Shown here piece by piece: positions 43,080-56,800 of a stretch of DNA of 64,000 nucleotides (position 1 is the first letter of the stretch; each line of letters begins with the position of its first letter). Origin of the DNA: Tieghemostelium lacteum (taxonomy: Eukaryota; Evosea; Eumycetozoa; Dictyosteliales; Raperosteliaceae). Where the stretch lies: positions 1,588,735-1,652,734 of the forward strand of contig LODT01000028.1 of assembly GCA_001606155.1 (NCBI GenBank), read 5' to 3'. Under the pieces are notes generated by a model. The model was not told where the DNA came from. It saw only the letters and a list, made by a program, of their open reading frames with translations, and did not search any database. The position numbers and the translations under genes were made by a program.

Positions 43080-44673
43080 TTACAAATTATCACTATTTTT
43101 AATGAGATGATAATAGAAATCAATAATTTGTTTATAGTTTTTGATTGAAATTCTTTCATTGATACCGTGGAATCTTGAGAGATCAGAGTTCTCTAAGATC
43201 AATGGACAGAATCTAAAAATGTTTTCAGTGAGAGGCCAAAACCATCTGGTATCTGTATTGGCAATCATGAGAGATGCTGATACAATGGTATCTGGGAACT
43301 CTTGTAATATAGTTGATTGCAGTAATTTGAATGATTTAGATTCAGTTGGGGATATAGGTGATGGGTCAAGTGACAATGATTGTTCACGGAGTTTAACTCT
43401 GTCATCTTGAATAACTGATCTAATGTGATTCATTACACTCTCTGTAGTGTCACCTGGCGCAACTCTGAAATTGACAATTGCGCTGGCATGGTATGGTAAG
43501 ACATTAGGTTTCTGTCCTCCTTGAACTATAGTGATTGCGGTTGTGGTTCTTTGTAAAGCGTCTAGAGTGGGTTTATTTGAGAATATTCTAACAATTAATG
43601 GTTCGAATAACCATAGATTTGAGAATACAAATCGGTAGGGAAGGGAAGCCTCTCTACCTAGAAAATCAATAATTCTTCTAGAGTGTGTGGTTTGTGGGGT
43701 TACTGGGTTAGATTCAATTTTTGAGAGTGCTTTGGATAGGATACCAATAGCAGTTTCACGAGGTGGCATGGATGAATGTCCACCAGTTACATCTACGTAA
43801 AGCTCAAGATTGAAAGCACCTTTTTCACAAACACCAATATTTGCAATGGCTTTAGTTACACCTGGGAATACTGGAGGAAGCATTATAGGTAATCCCTCAT
43901 CGAGTATATATTCAAATTGTATTCCACGTTTATGTAGATGTTCTCCAATGTATTTGGCACCTGAACCACCACCTACTTCCTCATCATGTCCAAAAGCAAA
44001 ATAAAATGATCTTTGTGGTTTATAATGTTGACGTAATAGATCTTCAATAACTTCTAAAATACCAAAAACGGATTGTTTATCATCCATTGTTCCACGACCC
44101 CATATATACCCATCTGCTACACGTCCTTCAAATGGATCGTATTGCCAACTCTCTAGTTTCTCAATAGGAACTACATCTTGATGTCCCATCAAAAGTATAG
44201 GTTTCTTATTTGGATCTGTACCTTTCCATTCATACAATAGTGAATAGTCACCTATGTACTCTAATTTCAAGTACTTATTCACCAATGGAAATGTATCTAA
44301 TAAATATCTATGAAATTTAGATAGTTCACCTAAAGTTTGATTCCTTATTTCTGAGTATAAATGTTGATCTGTTATCTCTGAGTATGAAATGGTTTTAAAT
44401 GTAATTGCCTATTGTATAATTAAACCCAATCAATAAACTATTAAATATTAATGTACCTATTGATATTCATACTTTTCCTAATCTTGCGGCCAATTCGTGA
44501 TCTTCAAGAGATGTGTATGAATCTACATGACCTTCAGGTAGAACTTCAACCACTGGTTGTTTGGAGGTAAACGTAATGGTATTATAAACCATTATAAATA
44601 GTGTACACAACAAGACATTCTTTAATAGCTTTTTAAAAAAAACAGATGTTGATGGTTTTTCACTTTTTGCCAT
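43080..44673 (-). CDS. M20 family metallopeptidase (carboxypeptidase S / PM20D1-like)
   Basis: Two exons: 44673-44473 and 44408-43080, with a 64-nt intron (donor GTATGA), 509 residues. The true start is ATG 44673 (MAKSEKPST). An N-terminal hydrophobic segment (VLLCTLFIMVYNTITF) anchors or targets the enzyme to the secretory/vacuolar route. Catalytic features: LMGHQDVVP (zinc His and base Asp), WGRGTMDDK (bridging Asp), GHDEEVGGGSG (general base Glu and Glu ligand), NTDTRWFW and RFHGINERIS (last His). A dimerisation domain with GGHSSMPP lies between. Relatives include yeast vacuolar Cps1 and animal PM20D1, which hydrolyse or form N-acyl amino acids. The substrate is undecided. Confidence 0.92.
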
Positions 44674-44923
44674 TATTAAAGTGTGCAATTTGAATAAAAT
44701 TTATCAATAAAAATTAAATTTCAAAATTAATTATTTATGAATATTATTCATTTTTTATAGATTATTTGAAACTAATTAATTTTATGAATAATTGAGTGTA
44801 TTTGTTTCAATTAATATATTAGATTAAATTAACAATCTACTTAATTTTTAGTTTTTTTTTTTTATTTTTATTTTTAGTTCACTCTTGCCTTTTTGTGATA
44901 GAAACAGGTGAACAGATAAAGAC

Positions 44924-45952
44924 ATGACAGAGAGACAACTAGTAAATTTAGAAAGTAAATTTTCAGAAGGAAATTATTATGATTTATTACAATCATACAA
45001 AGCATTATATTTTAGATTTTCAGCACAAAAGAAATATAAAGAAACAGTTTCACTGTTGATGTCTGGTACTATGAATTTCCTAAAGTATCAACAGTTTGAT
45101 TGTGCTTCTGAATTGGCAAAATTGTTAATTGAAGCATACAGAAACTTTAAGACACCATATTCTGCTGAATCTAAAGCCAATATCATAAAGTTATTAAATG
45201 AATATAAAGATAACACATCTCATGGTAAAATCAATTTTATGAGAGATGCAATCAAGTAGGTTTCAATCAAAATTAATTTTGTATATATATATATAGCAAT
45301 TGGAAATATTATATTTACATTTTTGATATTGAATAATAGATGGAGTTCAGAGTTTCCAGAAGAATCATCATCTTCTTCTACTTCACCAAATAACAGCAAT
45401 AAAGGATCACCAGAACTACATAAATTATTAGGAGATACATTAACTGACGCAGGTGACTATGTTGATGCACAAAAACATTACCTATTTGGAGATAGCCCAA
45501 TGTCATTTTGCAGAATGTTAAAGAAATGGGTTGAAGAGTCAGAAAATGAAGATGAAAATGATCTATATATAACCAGAGCAGTTTTAGGTTATCTATGTTT
45601 GAAAAAAACATTGGATGCCAATCAACTCTTGACAGAATACACCAAAGAAATTGATCGATCTAATTTTACACCATTGCTCAATTATATTCGTTACCTTTTA
45701 TTAACATTGGACAGGGATGCATTACCACTGTTCAATCTACTCAAACAAAAATATGAACCATCCTTAAAGAGAGACCCTCAATTTTCTAAATATCTAGATC
45801 AGATAGCAAATGTATACTTTAATGTACCAATTAGTAGTGGAGGTGGTTTGGGCTCCATCTTATCCAATCTCTTTGGAGGTCTAACATCTCCACAAACTAA
45901 CTCTAGAAATAACAATAGTTCATCTTCTGAAACTCATATGGAAATTGATTAA
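44924..45952 (+). CDS. get4: GET4/TRC35, guided entry of tail-anchored proteins
   Basis: Two exons: 44924-45255 and 45340-45952, with an 84-nt intron (donor GTAGGT), 314 residues. It is an alpha-helical, TPR-like protein: LESKFSEGNYYDLLQSYKAL, YRFSAQKKYKETVSLLMSG, then SPELHKLLGDTLTDAGDY, DAQKHYLFGDSP and a C-terminal GLGSILSNLFGG, all characteristic of GET4. A Ser/Asn-rich insertion follows the splice (EESSSSSTSPNN). Get4 pairs with Get5/Ubl4A and bridges Sgt2 to Get3 for insertion of tail-anchored proteins into the ER; in animals it belongs to the BAG6 complex. Cytosolic. It is divergent from the M20 peptidase gene, 250 bases apart. Confidence 0.92.
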
Positions 45953-46276
45953 ATAAACTACCATAATAAATTATCGATTTCTCAATTTATACCCTAAACT
46001 TACAATCCTTGTTGGAATAATATTATTTATTTAAAATGAATTCATATGAACTTCCACAACCACATCCGGTAAACCATTTATGATATTTAATGAATGTTAT
46101 TAAATCAATCTGATCAGATTGTAAAATTACAAATACAGATGGCTATATTATATATAAAAGTGGTATAACATATTTCGCAAGTTGATTTTGGAAATTTTAA
46201 TAGAAATAAAAAATGAAAAGATGGTAATTCTCTTTTTTTTTTTTAAAGTTTTTTTTTTCTCAATTGATATCTGAAG
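45953..46276. other. Intergenic region with coding-like fragments on both strands
   Basis: Between GET4 and glutamyl-tRNA synthetase. On the minus strand, 46142-46023 is an open exon-like stretch after an ATATAG acceptor, ending FTGCGCGSSYEFILNK before a stop; the GCGCGSS recalls the C-terminus of IscA-type iron-sulfur scaffold proteins. On the plus strand, an ATG at 46036 (MNSYELPQPHP) is followed by GTAAAC and a CAG acceptor 50 bases on. Neither model has a complete gene around it, so I do not call one. Confidence 0.35.
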
Positions 46277-48651
46277 ATGGCAAACAAACAAAAAGATCAC
46301 AGTATCTTAAGATTTGATGATACCCCTCTAACCGCTAAATTTCCATTACTATCTATAATCACATCAAAAATTGTAGGTGGTGTTAAATTAGTTGGTAGAA
46401 AAGGTTTAGAAAATACCGAACTCAATATTGTCGGCACAACTGATTCACTTCAAGGAAACTATGTCTGTGCTAAATATTTAGCTAGACACAACCCAACATT
46501 TTCTCTTTATGGTAATGATGCTTTTACTTCATCTAAAGTATGTAAAAAATGTAAAATCATATGAACATAAAATAGCAGAATGATAACATAATTATTTACG
46601 TATCTGTATAGATTGATCAATGGATTGAAAAAATTGCACACATTTCAACAGAACAGATTGGTAATTTTATTACTGAACTTAATGATTACCTTCAATTGAG
46701 AACATTTTTAGTAAATTTCAATATTACTTTGGCAGATATTACTTTGTTCTCAAAGATTACTCTAGTTAAGGAATATGCAGAGGAAATGACTAAAAAAGGT
46801 AAAACTATTCCACATCTAAAGAGATGGTACAGTTATTTGCAAACTCAAACTGCATTTGCTGAAAGTGAAGTTTTATACCACGGTAGTAAAGGAAAGACAA
46901 CAGCTAGCACTACTACTAGTACCACTACTGCTGCAACCACTAAATCCAGTACTGAAGAAGAAAAGAAACCAGAAAGCAATGCATTTGGTTGGAATGGTAA
47001 CTTTGAATCTCTTAATTTACCAGGTTTAATTAAAGGTAAAGTTGTAACCAGATTCCCACCCGAACCATCAGGTTACATGCACGTTGGTCATTGTAAAGCT
47101 GCTATTATCAATAACTTTTACAAAGAAACATACGAAGGTAAGATTATTCTGAGATTTGATGATACCAATCCAGAAAAAGAAAAGCAAGAATACGTAGACA
47201 ATCTCACTGAAGATATTCAAAAACTCGGTATCAAATACGAAAAGATTACCTACACTTCTGATTACTTCCAATTGATTATGGATAAAGCCACTCAAATGAT
47301 TGTTGATGGTATTGCCTATGTTGATGACACTCCAAAAGAAAAAATGTCCGAAGAAAAAGGTTTGGGAATTGAGTCTGTTCATCGTAATAACTCTGTTGAA
47401 AAAAATCTAAAAATGTGGGAAGAAATGAAGAATGGTACTGAAGCTGGTCAGAAATGTGTTCTCCGTGCCAAATGGGATATGCAACATCTTGATAAAGCAT
47501 TCAGAGATCCACCCCTTTACAGATGTAATGTTAAAGCTCCACATTACAGAACTGGTAGCAAATTCAAGTGTTATCCATTATATGACTTTGCATGTCCAAT
47601 TGTTGACTCCATTGAAGGAATTACCCATGCCCTTCGTTCCAACGAATACCATAACAAGATTGACCAATACAATGAATTCATTCGTGTATTGAAATTGGAT
47701 AACAAACCAGTTGTTTCTGATTACTCTCGTTTGGCATTCGATTACACTGTTTTGTCTAAGAGAAAACTTCAAGAGTTTGTTGAGCAAGGTTTAGTTGATG
47801 GTTGGTTTGATCCACGTTTACCAACTCTCCAAGGTATGCTCAGAAGAGGTATCTTGGTACAAGCCCTTAGAGGTTTTGTCCTCTCTTTGGGTGCTACTGC
47901 TGCTGTAACCTCCAATGATATGGGTAGATTATGGGGTGGTAACAAGAAATTAATCGAAAACGTTGTACCACGTTACACTGCAGTTGCCAAAGGTGCTGTT
48001 GAATTCACTTTGACCAATGGTCCAGAAAAACCAGAAGTCAGAGAAATTTTCAAGTACAATAAGGATCCATCCATGGGTAACAAACCAGTTACCTACAGTA
48101 ACAAACTCCTCATGGAAGTTGATGACTGTCGTCACATTAAAGAAGGTGAAGAAATTACTTTAATGAACTGGGGTAATGCTATTGTAAAGACTATCAAACG
48201 TTCTGAAGATGGCACTCCAATTTCAATGGAAGGTGTCTTGCATTTGGAAGGTGACTTCAAAAAGACTGAAAAGAAATTGACATGGCTTTCAAGTCACGCC
48301 AAACAAATTCCAGTCATTTTAACTGACTATGACTACATTATCACCAAGAAGAAATTGGATAAGGGAGATGAAATTAAAAACTTTATGAACAAGAACACCA
48401 AATTTGTTTTGGATGCCATTGCTGATGAAAATATCCTCACTCTAAAGAGATTTGATAAAATCCAATTCGAAAGAAGAGGTTTCTTCAATGTCGATAAAGT
48501 TGGTACTGAAACTGAACCATGGGTACTCATCTTTATTCCAGACACTGTTCACAAACCAGAAGGTCAATCTCTATACCCATTCAAAGAAGATAAATCCGCA
48601 CCAAAACCAAAACCAGTTGCTAAGAAAGAAGCTGCTCAAAAAAAGAAATAA
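46277..48651 (+). CDS. gluS: Glutamyl-tRNA synthetase, cytosolic
   Basis: Two exons: 46277-46537 and 46612-48651, with a 74-nt intron (donor GTATGT), 766 residues. The N-terminal 170 residues are a GST-like domain (FITELNDYLQLRTFLVNFNITLADI), used in other eukaryotes for docking in multi-synthetase complexes, then a Thr/Ser-rich linker. The class I core has the HIGH-type PPEPSGYMHVGHCKAA near residue 236 and the KMSKS-type VLSKRKL near 467, plus RFPPEPSG and the archaeal/eukaryotic anticodon domain with no bacterial zinc motif. The C-terminus is Lys/Pro-rich (KPKPVAKKEAAQKKK). It charges tRNA-Glu with glutamate in the cytosol. Codon use is more biased than neighbours, as for an abundant protein. 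Confidence 0.96.
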
Positions 48652-48759
48652 ATGAATAAAAAGTATTCATTATTTGAATATTTAAAATAATCAGTTTTTA
48701 TTATTCATTCCTTATGTTTGTTTGATACGATTTATGTTCTTTTTTTTTTAAAGTACACC

Positions 48760-50607
48760 TTATATTAATAAATATAAGATGATTGATACAATAGCTATCA
48801 ATGATAGTGAGCTAGTGACGGATGTGGCTTTAGAGACTTCATCATTACTTTCACTGGATTCAGATGAATCGCCATCTTGGAAATTTTCACATTTGTCACC
48901 TGAATAGAGTGGGAAACATGCACATTTTCCAGTGATATTGGAGCAAATACCATGATTTGAACACTGTTGATATTCTTCTGGGCATTCCTTGTAGACATTA
49001 AATGTTTTATTATCGTATACATAAAGATCACTTACCGAGACTCTCACAGGTACTGGGTTTTCAATGGATGATGTGTTACCAGCAGGTGCGGTAAATGTAC
49101 AGATTATTTGAGTGTAGTCACTTTCAATAATTGTACATGGGTCACTATTAATTCCAATATTCACTAGGACATAATTTGATTGATAGAAATTCTCACCGGT
49201 AATAGTAACATTTACACTCTCTCCTAAATTATAGAATTTAGGTTGAATGTTACTAATGGTTGGTGGCTGATAATAGACTTTGTAGATACTAGATTCCAAT
49301 GTGGTGGTACCTGCTAGTACAGATATTGCTTTAATTGAGATAGGATCTAAACCAGCATTAACCTGACAGATGACAGATACTAATGGGAAGTTAACTTCTG
49401 ATGTTGGGTTATCACAAGTCAAAGCATCGGTGTCTACCATTATGTCAGTACCCCATAAATATTGTCCTGAAACTGTAATGTTACCTCCTCTGGTCATTGG
49501 TTTGGTAACAGTTGTTATACTTGGTGGAAGATTTAAAAATACGTCGTCTGTTGGGGATTGTCCATCTACAGTCAATGTAATGGATCCTTTTTTAATGGTA
49601 TTTGGTAATGTAATTTCAAGTGATGAATGATTAACACTTATAAATTGAACATTTAGATTATTACCGCCAATTCCTATTGTGATATATGATTGATTGTTAC
49701 CAAAGTTGTTACCAGTAATGGATAATTTGTTAGTTTCAGGATCACTAATGACAGCACTTGAGACATATGGCCTTTGGTAGGTATATGGTAGTTTATTGGA
49801 AGTAACATCCACAACTTCAACACTAATAAACTTTGGTTCTTGAATTCCACCAATGGTTGAGAATAGAATTTGAGTACCATCATTTGAGATATTAGCAGAA
49901 GGAATTATTGTACTGACACCTCCTTGAACTACATAAACTGGGTTACTTCCAAAACTCTTGAAATAATTACCTGAAATGGAAATTGCCATACTTTCAGTAG
50001 GAATAAGAATATACGATAAAAAAGTTAAAATTGGAGTGATGGTGAAAGATGCAGAGTAAAAGTTGAATCCCATATCTGAAACTGTTAGAGTACCACTGCT
50101 AAAAGCTGGATCTAATTGACAATTAATACTTGTATATCCAGCATTAACACAAGTCAATGGATCGTCATTTAATTTAATAGCGATTGTAGAAACAGGCCAG
50201 ATTCCTGTACCAGTAAATACTATAGATGTCCCATCTTGTTCTGCTGTTGTAATTTCTGGATTTTTGAACTTAAATAAAAGGACTGGCATAGTAGCAGGAG
50301 AACCATTAAAAGATACAGTTATAGATAAACCTCCTGCATTGGGTGTTAATGTTGATGTATCTAAAGTGCAACTAATTTTAGATGTGCTGAAAAATTCCAT
50401 ATCTGTACATTGCACTGTTTGGCCAATCATTATACTATATGTTTGAGTATCAATAAAATTATTACCTGTGAGTGTAATGCTATCAGTTGCACCAAAAGCT
50501 AAAGTAGTACAATCTGTAATGGTAATTGATGATGCCTCAACATTGTTACAATGCACATGTAAAAGTACAAAAACTATTGATACAATTACAAAATTTGTTA
50601 TTTTCAT
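48760..50607 (-). CDS. Secreted TIG-repeat protein with EGF-like domain, probably GPI-anchored
   Basis: A single 615-aa exon. Signal peptide MKITNFVIVSIVFVLLHVHC, then five or so TIG/IPT units (recognised by stretches like LTGNNFIDTQTYSIMIG, SGNYFKSFGSNPVYVV, ITGNNFGNNQSYITIG, SGQYLWGTDIMV, ITGENFYQSNYVLVNIG). Near residues 545-580 an EGF-like domain has six cysteines (CPEEYQQCSNHGICSN, then CACFPLYSGDKCENF). The C-terminus is a Ser-rich stretch and a hydrophobic tail (LSLIAIVSIILYLLI) without basic residues, fitting GPI attachment. Dictyostelid Tgr and related adhesion proteins use the same domain types. A cell-surface adhesion or recognition role is likely but not shown. Confidence 0.85.
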   Translation of the reverse strand: MKITNFVIVSIVFVLLHVHCNNVEASSITITDCTTLAFGATDSITLTGNNFIDTQTYSIMIGQTVQCTDMEFFSTSKISCTLDTSTLTPNAGGLSITVSFNGSPATMPVLLFKFKNPEITTAEQDGTSIVFTGTGIWPVSTIAIKLNDDPLTCVNAGYTSINCQLDPAFSSGTLTVSDMGFNFYSASFTITPILTFLSYILIPTESMAISISGNYFKSFGSNPVYVVQGGVSTIIPSANISNDGTQILFSTIGGIQEPKFISVEVVDVTSNKLPYTYQRPYVSSAVISDPETNKLSITGNNFGNNQSYITIGIGGNNLNVQFISVNHSSLEITLPNTIKKGSITLTVDGQSPTDDVFLNLPPSITTVTKPMTRGGNITVSGQYLWGTDIMVDTDALTCDNPTSEVNFPLVSVICQVNAGLDPISIKAISVLAGTTTLESSIYKVYYQPPTISNIQPKFYNLGESVNVTITGENFYQSNYVLVNIGINSDPCTIIESDYTQIICTFTAPAGNTSSIENPVPVRVSVSDLYVYDNKTFNVYKECPEEYQQCSNHGICSNITGKCACFPLYSGDKCENFQDGDSSESSESNDEVSKATSVTSSLSLIAIVSIILYLLI

Positions 50608-50863
50608 TGTTGTAAATGATTAGTGAAAAGATGATCTGATCAGAATAAATATTTTTAAGAAAAAAATATTCATCTTTGCATAATTCTGTGATAGGGTCTT
50701 ATGCATAAAATATCTAAATTTTGTTGAATTTTATATTTTCAGAGTGGAATGGATTACCGAGATAAAATTTGGTTATTTTAAGGGTTTAATTTGTTTATTT
50801 GTTTTTTTTTTTCAATGTTTACAAAGGGTTTATCATTTTGAAGGGTTTTTTTGGGGTATTGGA

Positions 50864-53800
50864 TTATGTGAAGAGTTTTAATTTGGTTTTAATGCTGTTC
50901 TTTTTCCATGTTGGTAATTTACTAAATTCATCTCTTGGCATTTGGAATAGTTTCAAAAAGTCTTCATCCGATAGATAGTTTTCTAGATTATTGTGATCAA
51001 TATTAGCTGGTTTGTTGACTAATTCCTCATAGGTATAGACTTGTTTTGGAGCTGAAGAGGCACCTGCTGGTTTCTTAACCATTGGTCTTGGTTGAACTTG
51101 TGGTGGAGTTGTAGTAGTTGTGGTTGTGGTTGTAGTTGGTTGTGGTTGAGTTGGTAATGGTCTTGGTGGTAATTTATTTGGTGAAGGAGTTACAGGTGGT
51201 GGTTTACTAGTTGGTGAAGATACAGGTGGTGGTTGTTGTTTAATTGGACTATTTATATTATTATTGTTGTTATTGTTATTATTGTTATTGTTATTATTAC
51301 TTTGACCTCCAGTTTGTTCAGAATATTCATTCTTTCTGATAGAGAATAATTTCTTTTCAGCTTGTTCTAATTCTTTTTTGAGTTTTAAGATTTTAACTTG
51401 AGCTTCCATTTCGTGTACTTTAAGTGATGTGAAATTGTGACCAGATGGATCGAAACTTGTATCGACAGTATCGTTTGTATTTACTGATTTGGCAGCATCT
51501 ACCAATTGAGTGGTGGCGTTGGATACAGCTTTGGCAGCTTGAGCCAATTGTGAGTTGGATTGAGAGTTGATATCGGCTTTAGCACGACTTGCACTGACAA
51601 GACGTGCAGTAGCAGCTGCAACACCACGAGCTGATGCAACTAGAGTTTCTTCTTCTGCTTTACCTTGAGTACTGTCATTGGCAGAAACTACCAAAGTCTG
51701 TACAGATCCAGCCACAGCTTGAGCTGCTGAAATCAAACCACGAGCCCAAGTTGGATCTCTACGATAGAGATTACCAGATTTGTTACCAACCTTACCGGCT
51801 AAAACTAACTCATGTTGAACTGTGGTTGCACATTGTACTAGTATACCAGTTGCAGAGGTAATGGCTCTGGCAGCTTCGAGGATAGCTTCATCAATACCAG
51901 ATTCCTCAATACCAGATGCCAAACGAGTTTCCTCACGTTTCTTTTTGGCTTTGAGCAATTGGGCTGTAGCTTCTTCAATAATAGCAGCGGCAGCTTTAAG
52001 TTCCTTCTCAGCCATTTCTTCAAGATTCTCACCAGCTTGGAAGAGTTTCTTGGCTCTTTCACCACCTGGAAGATCTTCAGCAGCACTGACAACAATGTTA
52101 ATACTTTCTACTACCTCTCCACTGACTTCTGAAAGTTTGTTTTGAGCTTGAACAGAAGTTGGATCGTTTCTTTGAGCTTTAGCAGCAACTACCAATTTCA
52201 AGAGGGTATTAGCAGTGGCTTTAGCAGATTCAGTTACATTTTGTTGAATAACTGCATCATCAGTCAAACGAATGGAACCTTTAGCATTGCTGAGTAAGGA
52301 TTTGGCAGCATTGATAACACCTTTAGAGGCATCATTAATTTCATCTGGATTGTTATTACAAGCACTGACAAGGAATGCAATATTTTCAGCAAGATTCTTG
52401 GCAGAGCTGGCAACATCTTCAGCAGTTGCAGAGTTGTTGGTAGTTGCAGATGGAGTATCATAGGTATTCAATTGCTTACGAACCTCTTGTGAGATAGTCT
52501 CCAATTCACTAATACCTTTAGTAGTAGTAGAAGATTGTACCAATGAAAGTAAGGATTCAATGTTATCATCCAAAGTATGTGATGATTTATCCAAAACTTT
52601 CTTGTTGGCATCAGTCTTGTTCTTTTGGGTTTGTCTACCAGCCATAACAGTTTGTTGGATAGATGAAGAAACATTTCTGCTGCTATTTAGCAAATGTTGT
52701 TGAGTGTTTTGGTCACTAGTCAATGCAGCACAAATCTTAACAGCGTGGGCTAATTTATCATTAACTGCTGCGATACTCTTACTGGCAAAACCTACATCTT
52801 CAATTTGTTTGTCAACAGATTCAATAAACTGAGTATTGGCTTGTTTTAATTCAGAGGCAATAGCTTGAATCTCTTGTTGAACTTGTTGAGCAGATTGGTA
52901 ACCGGTAGTATCAACATCAATTTGACCAGCAGCAGCAAATAATGAAGTTGCATCCAAATCAGTAGTGATCTTGTTGATTTCTTCTAGAGCAGTTTCAATA
53001 TCTCTTTCACCAGTAGCACCAGCCTTCAAAGCAGAGATCAAATTAGCAATTTGAGTGGTAATGTTCTTAAAGTTGTTAGAGATCTTGGATTGCAATTGTT
53101 GGTTTTTGTTATCTGCAGAAGCTAGTTTAGCATCACCAACCATGTTAGCAGTAGCATCTACAATACCACTGGTGGAATCCAAAAGTTTTTGTTTGGCATG
53201 TTGATCGTTGGTAGCAGCAGCTGTGGAACGAGTTGTCTCTACAAGTTTTGGAATGATACCTGCAACCTTGAGTGAAGCACTACCAATTTCTTCTGGTTTG
53301 GATTTTGAGGCATTGTGTAATGCAGCAATTCCAACAGCGAGTCCTTTGGCAATCTCAGTGATTTCGTTACGATATTCTTCATAGGTCTTACCACGGTTCT
53401 CTGGAGCTTGTTTGTTGAGTGTCTCCTTAGAGTTTTTGATAATCTGGATAGATTCATCACAATCACGACTTTGCATAACACCACCTTTGACAGAGGTTAA
53501 AATATCAGCAATACTTTGTGAGGCATTGAAAGCTTGTTTGCTGTCGGATACATCACCGCTCTTGGCGCTAATCATCAACTCTAACATGTTATCAGCAAGT
53601 TTCTTGGAGAGATTCAATTGAGTTTGTTTAATCTCTGGATTGGTAGTTAAAGATGCCAATTGTTTACTGATATTTACAATCTTTGGAAGAATGTTAGCAG
53701 TGTCTTTAGCTGATTTACCCAAGTTATTTGGATCTTGTTTAGGAGCAGCCAAGAAGATTTTCATGGCAGTTGCTAATTCTCTAGAGATATCAACAAGTTC

Positions 53801-56800
53801 TTCTTGACATGATTGAGCAGTCTTACCAGCTGGAGCAGTGTTTTCAAGTAACCCAATAGCAGCATTCAAAGTAGCAGAATCCAAATCAACAACTGCATTT
53901 TGAATAATTTCAATAGATTCATCAATATCTTTTTGTTCTGGTTTCATACCATTGATTGCAGATAACAATGCTTGAATACCAGTACTAACATTTTGAGCTG
54001 ATCCAGAGAATTGTTGATGAACATTTGGATCTTTAGTACCTGAGCTGATGTTCTTACTTACAGCTACAAATTGTGACATGTAATTTGCAGTGGATCTAGA
54101 AGCATCCAATAAAGCTTGTTCGGCATTACTTAAACTATCCAAATCAATAGAGATACCAGAACTGGTTTGATCAAATCCATCGGTAATTTTAACCAACTTG
54201 TTAATGAGATCAGTGACTTCCTTCTTGGCTTGAGTCAATTGTTCAACACTTGCAGGTGTACCAGATGCAACGGATTTAGCAATGGTAATCAATTTACTAG
54301 TACCATTGGTAATGTTTTGAGCAACCAAAAGAATTTCCTTACTCTTTTCTGGATTGGAATCTACTAAAGTAGCAGAGATCTTTCTGGAAGCATTCATAAG
54401 TGATGGTACAGAAAGTGCAAGATTTCTAGCATCAATAGCTGCATTCTTTTTATCTTGGTCTGTAAGAGTAGTCTTTTTACAACTGTTGAAGAGACCTTGT
54501 GAAGCAGATTCTACTTTACCAGCTAATGTTGATAAACTCTCTGGATGTCCACCTTTGGCATTTCTATTGAAAGAACTCTTGGTGAATTCAACTACATCTT
54601 TAAGAGACTCAGCAGCATTCTTACAGGATTGACCCATTTTCTCAGAGTTACCTTTAGATGTGACAACTTGAGATGTGAAATCAGCCAATTGTTTAGCAGC
54701 GTTACTCAAACCTACGAGAGCATTGGTTCTTGGTGCGGATAAATCCGAACTGTTCAATAACAAAATACATTGTTTAATGAGTTCTTGAGCATCTGCAATC
54801 TCAGCTTGACCTGGAACAGCACTTTGAATGGCATGGATGAGATTCTTGATTACATTGGCAACAGATTGTTGAGCTGCATTCAATTCATTTTCACCTTCAC
54901 CACCAGAGTGAGAAGCAGCAAATCTAGAGGCTTGTAAGAGTTTACAAGTTTCAATACCTAATGATTGTGCATATTTGACAACTTCAACACTTAATGTCTT
55001 ATTGGCAATGGTACCAGTACAGAGATTGATGGTATCTACAAATTGTGAGTAGGTGGTAGCAGTAGTCTTACAAGAGCTACCCAAAGCACTTGGATTACCT
55101 CTGGCATTGGCAGCAATTTGTGAAATTGCAGCTAAAATAGCTTTACTGCTGCTAATAGCTTTATCAGAATTGGAACCAGACTCACCACCGAGATTTTGTG
55201 GTGGGTTGTTGATTCTCTTAATATCAGCTTTGATGGATTCAATAGCATCATCCAATTCCTTACCACCTGGATCTCCACCTTTAGAGGTAGCCAAAAGGTT
55301 AGCAAGTGCCTCTGCAATTGCTTTCACAGAGGATTGTAATGAAACTTCTAATGATGGATCACCAGGTTGAGATGAAACAGCACGAGCACAACTTACCAAA
55401 TTTGCAGATTCAGTTGTGATTTGTTTGGCAGCTCCTAAAACAGCCTTTTGTACAGATCTGTTTTGAGTACTGTGACAAACAGCTTTGGCAGCATTGGTAA
55501 CTTGAGCTACTGAACTGGCAAGCTCCTTACTAGTTACACCTAATTGTTCTGGTGCTGATTTGTATTGGAGGAGAACTTGTCTGGCTGAGGTACCCAAAGC
55601 TCTAGCAGCAACATTTAAGAGTTCCAAAGCGCCTTCACGAGTCTGTCCTGGAATTGGTTGGATGGCACCAGCTTGAACTGAGAGAGATGCAGATTCCATA
55701 TCAGCTTCCAAAGCTTGAACTTGTTCAAGAGCATCATCAAAGTCTTGTTGACCTACAGTACTAGTGAGATCATTAATAGAATCCAAAAGAGCTTTAATAG
55801 CATCTGAAGCGGCATTGGAGGTATTGGACAAATCAGTCTTTGCAATGGACTCATTTACATGTGGAATACCAGCTTTTGCAGAAGCAACCATTTGGTAAGC
55901 CAATGGAGCTGATGCCTTAGCAACATCAATCAATTGGTTCTGAGCACTGATATCATTTGGATTGGCTTGTGAGTTTGCAACAGCAACTAAAAGATTGGCA
56001 ACAGCTTGATTTGAAGATGGAACTACATTGAGAAGTTTAACACCTTCAGGTTCGGAAATGTGACCTTGTTGAACAATTTGTTTACTACTAGTAATCAAAC
56101 CAGTTGTAGCAGCACATGCAATTTTTGCAGTGGTACGAAGTGCTTGGAAAGCTTCTTCTTTACCAGCATCACCAACAAGTTGTTTAGTAGCATTTGCAAC
56201 TCTTTTAGAGGCTTCTTGGAGCTTAGAAAATGCAACTTTATCCAAAGGATTATCAGCTGCAGTTTGAGCAATTTCAGTTAGATTTCTAACTGCTTCAGCA
56301 ACATTACGAGAGCATTGAATGAGACGTTCTCTAGTTAGGGGATCTTCACTCTTGATAGCAGCTCTCTTGGCACCTGCAATCAAGTGTCCCATACCCTCTT
56401 CAATCTTTGCAGAGGCTGATGTGATTACATCTGGTTTACCAGCAGCAAAAAGTAACTGAGCGGTAGCGGAGAGAATAGTTTTAGCAGCAGCACTGAATTC
56501 AATATCATCATCTGAACGAGCTTGTGCCAAATCAGCAGATTTGAGTAAATGTGCATAAGCATCTGCAATGGTTCTTGCAGAGTTTCTAAGTCTCTCAAGG
56601 GCATTTGGATCCATTCCAGAGGCTTTAGCAGAGGCAATAAGGAACTCGTTGCTATCCTGAGCAGTCTTAGCTGCGGTATTGAATTGATTACGACAATTTG
56701 GATCGAGAATAGTTGCAGCGAGTGCTTGGGCAACTGCAGAAGCATGGATACCACCACTGCTAACTGCATCAATAGCCTGAGAAATTTGATTCTTTCTAAT

